DNA of 11,028 bases from positions 1-11,028 of the forward strand of contig JAIDKJ010000251.1 of assembly GCA_029051835.1 (NCBI GenBank), written 5' to 3'. The notes beneath the pieces are model-generated. The model was not told the DNA's origin and did no database searches. It worked only from the letters and a program-made list of their open reading frames with translations. Below, in pieces: positions 5,650 through 11,028 of the stretch; the first letter of the stretch is position 1; each line of letters opens with the position of its first letter. Made by a program: the position numbers and the translations under genes. The stretch is from Paramuribaculum sp. GTDB lineage: Bacteria > Bacteroidota > Bacteroidia > Bacteroidales > Muribaculaceae.

Positions 5650-6690
5650 ATGTCAAAAAAGAACAAATTCCAGCCAAGTCCGCTACGTCAGCCCGGACTG
5701 TTCGACATAGCCGATCCCGGCACACCGGGAGGCGGCATTTTCGGCGAGGAGATACCGGTGCATCCGTCGATACTCGACTTCGTGGTGCAACATACCGCTC
5801 CGACAGCCGACAAAGAGCCGGCTCCGGCCAACCCCATCGAAGAGCCGATCAAGGACTATCCGGTAGAACGCGGATCGCTGATTCTGGTCAGTTTCGGCAG
5901 CGGCAGCAGCGGCAACTGCGCATATCTGGGGACACGTAGCGGCGGCATACTGATCGACGCCGGTGTCGACGTGCCGACAGTCACCAAAGGACTCGAATCG
6001 ATAGGTCTTACACTCGAAGACGTCAAAGGCATACTTATCACCCATGATCACAGCGATCACATCAGATTTGCCTATTCAATCGTCAGAAAGCACTCATGGA
6101 TGGGGATCTACTGTACGCCTAAGACACTCAACGGCATACTGCGCCGCCACAATATATCAAGGCGGCTCAGCGACTATCACCGTCCGATCTACAAAGAGTT
6201 TCCGTTCGAACTGGCCGGATTCCGCATCACGGCCTTCAATGTCAGCCACGACGGCTCGGACAACTCCGGATTCTTCCTTGAGGCAGGATCTCAGTCGGTG
6301 GCCGTAGCCACCGACCTCGGCTCCATTACCGAACGCGTCGACCACTATATGCGTCAGGCCAACCATATCATAATCGAGGCCAACTACGACGCCGAAATGC
6401 TGCGATGCGGCCGCTATCCCGCCTACCTGAAAGCACGTATAGAGGCCGACGACGGACATCTCGACAACACCGTCACCGCACGATTTCTATCATCGCTCCT
6501 GACGCCGCGGCTCCACAACGTGTTCTTATGCCACCTGAGCGAAGACAACAACACACCGCAGAAAGCGATAGAGACTATCGGCGACGCGCTCCGCAGCCAT
6601 CCCGACGTGGCTGCCGGCGCCATAACGATGCCACGGCTCGACATATTCCCACGCTACGACCGGTCGACAGTCTACAGTCTGCACATCTGA
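5650..6690 (+). CDS. YycJ/WalJ-like MBL-fold nuclease with N-terminal extension
   Basis: The 346-residue protein carries a metallo-beta-lactamase domain from about residue 76 (LILVSFGSGSSGNCAYLG). Metal ligands are visible in THDHSDH (131-137: His132, His134, Asp136, His137), His200 in FNVSHDGSDNSG, Asp222 in ATDLG and His295 in CHLSEDNNT. This is the pattern of YycJ/WalJ, for which a Bacillus homologue is reported as a 5'-3' exonuclease linked to mismatch repair. Typical members start at the SFGSGSSGN block and are about 260 residues long. Here 75 extra residues precede it, Pro-rich and probably disordered, including RQPGLFDI (13-20), which fits the QxxLF form of beta-sliding-clamp binding motifs. 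No in-frame ATG lies near residue 76, so the extension is part of the gene. It starts 24 bp after the RsmI-like gene. Confidence 0.87.
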   Translation: MSKKNKFQPSPLRQPGLFDIADPGTPGGGIFGEEIPVHPSILDFVVQHTAPTADKEPAPANPIEEPIKDYPVERGSLILVSFGSGSSGNCAYLGTRSGGILIDAGVDVPTVTKGLESIGLTLEDVKGILITHDHSDHIRFAYSIVRKHSWMGIYCTPKTLNGILRRHNISRRLSDYHRPIYKEFPFELAGFRITAFNVSHDGSDNSGFFLEAGSQSVAVATDLGSITERVDHYMRQANHIIIEANYDAEMLRCGRYPAYLKARIEADDGHLDNTVTARFLSSLLTPRLHNVFLCHLSEDNNTPQKAIETIGDALRSHPDVAAGAITMPRLDIFPRYDRSTVYSLHI

Positions 6691-6740
6691 CACGGCAAAC
6701 GGCAAAACCATACAAACATCGAACATTAACCGACTGAAAA

Positions 6741-8384
6741 ATGATACACTTTCACAAACTACTCGCTTTGACCGCAGCGGCAGCCATGGCCATACCGGCA
6801 GCCGACGCATGCACAAGCCTGATCGCCGGCAAAAAAGCTACTGCCGACGGAAGCATCATGATCACTTACGCCGCCGACAGCCACACACTCTACGGCGAAC
6901 TCTACCATCAGCCGGCAGCCGACCACGCCCCCGGCGCTATGAGGCAGATCACCGAATGGGACACCGGACGCCATCTCGGCGAGATACCCGAAGCGCCGCA
7001 CACTTACCGCACACTCGGCAACATGAACGAACACGGACTCACCATAGCCGAAAGCACATGGGGAGGCCGCCACGAACTCGCCGGCACCGGCCTCATCGAC
7101 TACGGTTCGCTGATCTACATCACCCTGCAGAGAGCGCGCACGGCACGCGAGGCTCTTAAAGTCATGACCGATCTGGTGAAGGACTACGGATATGCCTCGG
7201 AGGGCGAATCATTCTCCATCGCCGACGCCGACGAAGTGTGGATCATGGAACTCATAGGCAAAGGCAAAGCCGACAAAGGCGCCGTGTGGGTGGCACGCCG
7301 CGTGCCCGACGACTGCATCTCGGGCCATGCCAACCATGCGCGCATACACCAGTTCCCGCTCAACGATCCTGAAACACTCTATTCGCCCGATGTCATCAGC
7401 TTCGCCCGCAGTCAGGGATATTTCGACGGAAAAGATGAAGACTTCAGCTTCTCCCGCGCCTATGCTGTGACCGACGGCGGCGCCCTGCGCGGATGCGATG
7501 GCCGCGTATGGTCGTTCTACAACCGTTTCAACTCCGGCGAAGCCGCTCCCTATCTCGACTGGGTGCTTCGCGGCCAAGGCGATCCGCTTCCGCTGTGGAT
7601 ACGGCCGCAGTCGAAAGTCGATGTCCGCCAGATGCAGGACATGATGCGCGACCATTTCGAAGGCACACCGATGGACATGACCGCCGACGTCGGAGCCGGC
7701 CCATACAAGGTGCCCTACCGCTGGCGTCCGCTCACCTACGAGGTAGACAGCACCGAATACACCCACGAACGCGCCATAGCCACACAACAGACCGGCTTCT
7801 CATTCGTCAGTCAGATGGATTCGAAAGCGCCCGCATCCATGCGCGCCATACTGTGGTTTGGAGTCGACGATGCCAATACCTGTGTCTACGTTCCCGTCTA
7901 CAACAGTGTGACCGAAGTGCCTCACGAATTTGCCGTAGGCAACGGAGACCTTTACAACCTCTCGTGGGATGCAGCCTTCTGGGTCAACAACTACGTAGCC
8001 AATCAGGCCTACAACCGCTATTCGCAGATGATACCCGACATACGCCGGGTGCAGAACGAGATTGAGGATTCCATCGCCGCCGAAGTGACCGCCATGCGCG
8101 AAGCCGTAGCCGCCATGCCGGCGGCAGAAGCGTCGGCCACACTGACAGCCCACACCGCACGGTGGGCACACGACTACACCAAGCGCTACAAACAGCTCGG
8201 CGACTACCTGCTGGTGAAATATCTCGACGGAAACGTGAAGCGCGAGAAGGACGGAGAGTTTGAACGCACCGCCGACGGAATGCCCGCATCTCCGCTCTTC
8301 CCCGGTTATGACAAACGCTACTACCGCTCGATAGCCGATGATCCCGACGGAGGCGAAAGACTCAAATCACTGAAACTGCAATAA
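6741..8384 (+). CDS. Secreted C69 family dipeptidase
   Basis: The 547-residue protein is a peptidase family C69 (PepD-type) dipeptidase, an N-terminal-nucleophile hydrolase that cleaves dipeptides. Residues 1-23 form a signal peptide (MIHFHKLLALTAAAAMAIPA, then ADA), so cleavage after Ala23 would expose Cys24 as the catalytic N-terminal residue in CTSLIAGKKATADGS. This couples secretion to activation and places the enzyme in the periplasm or outside. Family motifs include GNMNEHGLTIAESTWGG (93-109), SFSIADADEVWIMEL (157-171) and SGHANHARIHQFP (194-206). The length is normal for the family. It follows the nuclease gene by 50 bp with no TAnnTTTG box in between and precedes cytidine deaminase by 12 bp, so it likely belongs to the same transcript, although no functional link is obvious. 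Confidence 0.93.
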   Translation: MIHFHKLLALTAAAAMAIPAADACTSLIAGKKATADGSIMITYAADSHTLYGELYHQPAADHAPGAMRQITEWDTGRHLGEIPEAPHTYRTLGNMNEHGLTIAESTWGGRHELAGTGLIDYGSLIYITLQRARTAREALKVMTDLVKDYGYASEGESFSIADADEVWIMELIGKGKADKGAVWVARRVPDDCISGHANHARIHQFPLNDPETLYSPDVISFARSQGYFDGKDEDFSFSRAYAVTDGGALRGCDGRVWSFYNRFNSGEAAPYLDWVLRGQGDPLPLWIRPQSKVDVRQMQDMMRDHFEGTPMDMTADVGAGPYKVPYRWRPLTYEVDSTEYTHERAIATQQTGFSFVSQMDSKAPASMRAILWFGVDDANTCVYVPVYNSVTEVPHEFAVGNGDLYNLSWDAAFWVNNYVANQAYNRYSQMIPDIRRVQNEIEDSIAAEVTAMREAVAAMPAAEASATLTAHTARWAHDYTKRYKQLGDYLLVKYLDGNVKREKDGEFERTADGMPASPLFPGYDKRYYRSIADDPDGGERLKSLKLQ

Positions 8385-8396
8385 TCACCCGGACAA

Positions 8397-8870
8397 ATGA
8401 CCGACGATCCAATCATCATACCGCGCAAGCGCACATCGTACCACGAGCTTACGGACAGCGACCGTGAGCTTGTGGACGCCGCGCGCAGAGCCACCTCGCG
8501 CGCCTACGCCCCCTACAGCAATTTCCACGTAGGAGCAGCCATACGTCTGTCGGACGGAAGCATCACAGAAGGCTCCAATCAGGAGAATGCGGCATTTCCG
8601 TCAGGAACATGCGCCGAGCGCACGGCCGCATATTATGCCCATTCAGCCCATCCCGACTTACGCTTCGAGGCCATAGCAATATCAGCCACCGGAACCGACG
8701 GACAGCCCACGCCGCAACCTACTCCGCCTTGCGGAGCGTGCCGCCAGGCATTGCTTGAATACGAAACACTTGCCGGGCAACCTGTCAAGGTGATTCTCGA
8801 CTCTCCCGGCGACATCTATGTATTCCCTTCAGTAAGCTCGCTTCTGCCTATGTCGTTCAGCGACTTCTGA
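8397..8870 (+). CDS. cdd: Cytidine deaminase
   Basis: The 157-residue cytosolic enzyme converts cytidine and deoxycytidine to uridine and deoxyuridine in pyrimidine salvage. Zinc and catalytic residues are visible in TCAERTA (71-77: Cys72 ligand, Glu74 proton shuttle) and PCGACRQ (111-117: Cys112 and Cys115). YAPYSNFHVGAAI (37-49) and NQENAAFPSG (61-70) form the nucleoside-binding part. This is the short homotetrameric type with three cysteine ligands. The first 20 residues or so (MTDDPIIIPRKRTSYHELTD) are a modest extension typical of Bacteroidota versions. The start ATG at 8397 lies 12 bp after the dipeptidase stop. The gene ends 29 bp from the convergent lipoprotein stop, with no intrinsic terminator visible in between. 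Confidence 0.95.
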   Translation: MTDDPIIIPRKRTSYHELTDSDRELVDAARRATSRAYAPYSNFHVGAAIRLSDGSITEGSNQENAAFPSGTCAERTAAYYAHSAHPDLRFEAIAISATGTDGQPTPQPTPPCGACRQALLEYETLAGQPVKVILDSPGDIYVFPSVSSLLPMSFSDF

Positions 8871-8899
8871 CTCGAATCCCCCTCCACCTACCGATATTG

Positions 8900-10189
8900 T
8901 CAGCGGTTGTATGCTCCCGGCATAGAACCGCTGACTCCGTATCTGTCGACACGGACTCCGCACACTATCGCTCTGACAGGAGTATCGGGCTTCAGACGAT
9001 AGTCGAACACATATCGCTCGGCATCGACATCGAAGAGCGGATCGCAATCCCACATACAGCCTATAAACATAGCATCGTCCGCACCGCTGCTCCGGAATGT
9101 ACAACGGTCAAATACCGCCCCGGCCGGAGCTGTCGGACTAAGATCCTGACACGATCCATAGAGAATCGACTCTCCGACCTCTGCCACAGCATCATCCGAC
9201 AGTTGCAGCAACGCGCCCGACGCAGGAGCGAACAGATAGTCGGAAGCGAACGTGCACCGGCTGAATGCCGCACGGCCGCCATTCAGCACCACCACCCCAT
9301 CTGGCGACGAAGAGAACTCACACCCCACAGCCTCAATGATGCCCGACGACATCTCGACCACACGACGCGAGGCGTTTGTCAACCGACAGTTGTCGAGCCT
9401 GACCACAGCCTCGCCATCGCACTGAAGAGCCACTACCGGATTGAGCACATCGACACAGACCATATCCACACTTCCACCGGCGACAACCATACCGCCCCAC
9501 TGGCCCGGTATGATATCGAAAGGGATCGAGGTCACTACATTGCCCAGCCGGTCGCCACAGAGCTTTATCTGCGCAAGCGGAGTGCCCCGAGCAAGCATCC
9601 GACCCTCGACACACAGCGATGCGCCATCATGGAAATGCACGGCTGCTCCCTCTTCTATGGTCAGCGTGGCACCCTCGGCCACCGTCAGACAACCGAACAC
9701 CCTCACGATCGCACCGGCCTCAAACCGCGTATCGGAAACGAGGGTAACATCGCGCAACGTCAGCGGATCAAGCGCCTGCCCTGCTATTGGCAGCGACGTC
9801 ACAGCGCCATTGACGCTGAAATCGATCCTGCCCCCTATCACAGGAGCCTCGGGAAGAACGTCGGCAAGCACCGCTATGGAGTCGCCCGGACGGATATCCA
9901 CGTCGTGAAACACTGTTCCGGAAAAACCGTCGACATTAAGCCGTATATCACCACCGCTCACGCCATACACCGATATATCGGAGATTCTCATCACCTTATC
10001 ACAGCGGTTATAGACCGTCACAGCCACAGCCGGACTCGCCTCACCCATCCACACTTGTCCGAATTTCAACGTATCGGCCGAAAATTCCGGGCGGTCAGAG
10101 GGCGAGGAGGAGATATCATCGGATATACACCCGGTGAAAGATGCCGCTACCGCAATGACACTGCATATTGACATTATTAACTTTCGCAT
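8900..10189 (-). CDS. Predicted surface lipoprotein with right-handed beta-helix repeats
   Basis: The 429-residue protein starts MRKLIMSICSVIAVAASFTG and Cys21 is the lipidated residue. The sequence after it, CISDDI, carries the S-D-D acidic signal that directs Bacteroidota lipoproteins to the outer surface. Residues about 37-138 look like an immunoglobulin-type ASH/DUF1573-like domain (LKFGQVWMGEASPAVAVTVYN). From about 143 the chain has short beta-repeats of parallel beta-helix type (GCLTVAEGATLTIEEGAAVHF, then NCRLTNASRRVV, GCEFSS, RCTFAS, RCTFRS). It closes with DPLFDVDAERYVFDYRLKP, like the end caps of such helices. No catalytic residues are evident, and binding or polysaccharide processing are both possible. 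The frame is open back to 10492 but only the ATG at 10189 gives the lipoprotein signal. It diverges from the GNAT gene across 49 bp. Confidence 0.85.
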   Translation of the reverse strand: MRKLIMSICSVIAVAASFTGCISDDISSSPSDRPEFSADTLKFGQVWMGEASPAVAVTVYNRCDKVMRISDISVYGVSGGDIRLNVDGFSGTVFHDVDIRPGDSIAVLADVLPEAPVIGGRIDFSVNGAVTSLPIAGQALDPLTLRDVTLVSDTRFEAGAIVRVFGCLTVAEGATLTIEEGAAVHFHDGASLCVEGRMLARGTPLAQIKLCGDRLGNVVTSIPFDIIPGQWGGMVVAGGSVDMVCVDVLNPVVALQCDGEAVVRLDNCRLTNASRRVVEMSSGIIEAVGCEFSSSPDGVVVLNGGRAAFSRCTFASDYLFAPASGALLQLSDDAVAEVGESILYGSCQDLSPTAPAGAVFDRCTFRSSGADDAMFIGCMWDCDPLFDVDAERYVFDYRLKPDTPVRAIVCGVRVDRYGVSGSMPGAYNR

Positions 10190-10203
10190 ACACAGAAAAC
10201 GCA

Positions 10204-10211
10204 CAATAATA
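10204..10211 (-). promoter_or_regulatory. Weak -7 box for the lipoprotein gene
   Basis: On the minus strand TATTATTG (10211-10204) differs by one base from TAnnTTTG and lies 14 bp upstream of the lipoprotein ATG at 10189. No convincing -33 element is seen. It overlaps the inverted repeat at 10205-10220. Confidence 0.35.
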
Positions 10212-10220
10212 CATATTATT
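10205..10220. repeat. Inverted repeat between divergent promoters
   Basis: AATAAT (10205-10210) and ATTATT (10215-10220) are perfect 6-bp arms around ACAT, lying between the two divergent -7 boxes. The placement suits a shared operator, but AT-rich symmetry of this kind has low information. Confidence 0.3.
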
Positions 10221-10224
10221 TTAC

Positions 10225-10232
10225 TACATTTG
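10225..10232 (+). promoter_or_regulatory. -7 box for the GNAT gene
   Basis: TACATTTG matches TAnnTTTG exactly and ends six bases before the ATG at 10239. A clear -33 element is missing. As at 4845-4852, transcription would start almost at the start codon. Confidence 0.55.
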
Positions 10233-10238
10233 CATACG

Positions 10239-10781
10239 ATGGAAACAAAAACGATCAACACCTCCGATTCAGAACTTTTCGAGATAGTGGAACACCTCCT
10301 TACCGATGCATTCCCCGAAGAGGAGCGCCGTCCGCTCGAAGCATTCCGCCGGATAGCCGACACCGACAGCCGTTTCGACGTAATGGCTCTGTACGACGGG
10401 GAAACGCCTGTAGGATTCATAACCGTATGGGATTTCGGACAATTCAGATATGTGGAACATTTCGCGATTATGCCCGAAATGCGGTGTCGCAACTACGGAG
10501 CACGTGCGCTTGAAGCGCTACGCCGCTCCGACCGCCGGCCCATTGTGCTTGAGGTCGAACTTCCGGTCGACGACCTCACGCGGCGACGCGTGGCATTCTA
10601 CACCCGCGCCGGCTTCTCGATGCTGCCCGACGACTACATACAGACACCCTACCGCCCCGGAGGCGCATCGCTCCCCATGAAAATCATGGCATGGACACCT
10701 GAACAGACCTCGGCACCCGACTTCGGACTGATACGCTCAACACTCCACCGAGAAGTATATGGCGTCACTGACGCACAGTAA
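10239..10781 (+). CDS. GNAT family N-acetyltransferase
   Basis: The 180-residue protein, starting METKTINTSDSELFEIVEHL, is a Gcn5-related acetyltransferase that would transfer acetyl from acetyl-CoA to an amine in the cytosol. The central strand FITVWDFGQFRYVEHFAIMPE leads into the CoA-binding loop RCRNYGARALEAL, which is the R/Q-x-x-G-x-G/A motif. VLEVELPVDDLTRRRVAFYTRAGF is the usual C-terminal strand and helix. The substrate cannot be told. The frame extends upstream to 10134, but the -7 box at 10225-10232 and the domain boundary support the ATG at 10239. A small hairpin, GCGTC-ACT-GACGC, falls in its last codons (10762-10774). It diverges from the lipoprotein gene across only 49 bp, so shared control is possible. 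Confidence 0.9.
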   Translation: METKTINTSDSELFEIVEHLLTDAFPEEERRPLEAFRRIADTDSRFDVMALYDGETPVGFITVWDFGQFRYVEHFAIMPEMRCRNYGARALEALRRSDRRPIVLEVELPVDDLTRRRVAFYTRAGFSMLPDDYIQTPYRPGGASLPMKIMAWTPEQTSAPDFGLIRSTLHREVYGVTDAQ

Positions 10782-10805
10782 TTTGTAACAAAATTGGTAC
10801 AAAAA
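10782..10805. repeat. Two tandem imperfect 12-bp units
   Basis: TTTGTAACAAAA (10782-10793) and TTGGTACAAAAA (10794-10805) sit head to tail directly after the GNAT stop and about 45 bp upstream of the PAP2 promoter. They may be a regulator binding site; they do not look like a terminator. Confidence 0.3.
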
Positions 10806-10848
10806 GGTTAAAACATCGCACATTCGGGAAAAATTGTGGGATTTTGAC

Positions 10849-10856
10849 TACTTTTG
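10849..10856 (+). promoter_or_regulatory. -7 box for the PAP2 gene
   Basis: TACTTTTG matches TAnnTTTG exactly. TTCG at 10823-10826, 22 bp upstream, is a poor -33 element. Transcription would begin near 10861, leaving a leader of under 20 nt before the GTG at 10879. Confidence 0.55.
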
Positions 10857-10878
10857 TAGCTCATAATACCAGCACACA

Positions 10879-11028
10879 GTGACTCTCGAACTCTTCTTTT
10901 CAACCTTGGCTACGGCACTGAAACAGTTCGATGCCGACATGTTATTGGCCGTCAACGGGCTTAACACCACCTGGCTCGACCAGATAATGTGGGGGGTTAC
11001 CAACCGTTTCGCATGGATACCGTTCTAT
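10879..11028 (+). CDS. PAP2-family phosphatase, N-terminal fragment
   Basis: Fifty codons are visible before the window ends. The sequence FDADMLLAVNGLNTTWLDQIMW, followed by a stretch ending FAWIPFY, is the characteristic N-terminus of Bacteroidota PAP2 proteins, just before and at the first membrane helix. Members dephosphorylate lipid phosphates such as undecaprenyl pyrophosphate or phosphatidic acid at the membrane. The catalytic histidine and arginine motifs would lie beyond the edge. The start is taken as GTG 10879 because an in-frame stop (TAA at 10864-10866) closes the frame upstream and the only later ATG (codon 21) falls inside the conserved block. It has its own promoter and is on the same strand as the GNAT gene, about 97 bp after it. 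Confidence 0.8.
   Translation, partial: MTLELFFSTLATALKQFDADMLLAVNGLNTTWLDQIMWGVTNRFAWIPFY

Noticed and set aside
6801..6812. Cys24 of the C69 dipeptidase as a lipidation site
   Set aside because: The residues before it are ADA rather than a lipobox, and family C69 uses this cysteine as its N-terminal nucleophile.
8871..8899. Bidirectional terminator between cytidine deaminase and the lipoprotein gene
   Set aside because: The 29-bp gap shows no convincing stem or T-run on either strand.
8897..10171. Plus-strand open frame of 424 codons opposite the lipoprotein gene
   Set aside because: It is rich in His, Arg and Thr with no domain, while the opposite frame has a lipoprotein signal, domain order and beta repeats. 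It is a by-product of the GC-biased codons of the real gene.
10190..10492. Longer N-terminus for the lipoprotein gene, overlapping the GNAT gene
   Set aside because: It would bury the lipoprotein signal and overlap antisense with a well-supported acetyltransferase.
10762..10774. GCGTC-ACT-GACGC hairpin as a terminator for the GNAT gene
   Set aside because: The stem is only 5 bp, lies in the coding end and is not followed by a T-run.

Overview
The window reads as an ordinary chromosomal stretch of a Bacteroidales bacterium. The genes are Bacteroidota-type: a divergent-arm HU protein next to a tiny Lys/Arg-rich protein and Rne/Rng, a Bacteroides-style RsmI-like methylase, and an SDD-type surface lipoprotein. 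Several upstream regions carry the Bacteroidota sigma-ABfr -7 box TAnnTTTG, and Shine-Dalgarno sequences are mostly absent. Coding DNA is GC-rich and intergenic DNA is AT-rich. A gut lineage such as Muribaculaceae would fit, but that is inference. I see no mobile element, CRISPR array, rRNA or tRNA.

Left part (1-4266, all minus strand). One promoter at about 1373-1406 appears to drive hup (HU protein), then a 29-residue very basic peptide, then a 206-bp structured leader containing a terminator-like hairpin, then rng (RNase G/E family, cut by the window edge). Upstream of these, a secreted GH20 beta-N-acetylhexosaminidase is followed 11 bp later by a membrane GT2 glycosyltransferase, from a well-formed promoter at 4356-4363.

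Middle (4267-8870). A 591-bp AT-rich divergent intergenic region separates the GH20 gene from a plus-strand run: an RsmI-like methylase with an apparently leaderless start, a YycJ/WalJ-like metallo-beta-lactamase-fold nuclease with an unusual N-terminal extension, a secreted C69 dipeptidase, and cytidine deaminase. Gaps of 24, 50 and 12 bp suggest co-transcription.

Right part (8871-11028). A surface lipoprotein with a beta-helix-like fold runs toward cytidine deaminase. Only 49 bp separate its start from a divergent GNAT acetyltransferase. A PAP2-family phosphatase begins at 10879 and runs off the end.

I found no clearly new multi-gene system. The points most worth a second look are the structured rng leader, the inverted-repeat cluster on the hup promoter, the glycosyltransferase that lost its canonical DXD residues, the possible beta-clamp-binding motif on the YycJ-like protein, and the promoter placed almost on top of the RsmI-like start codon.
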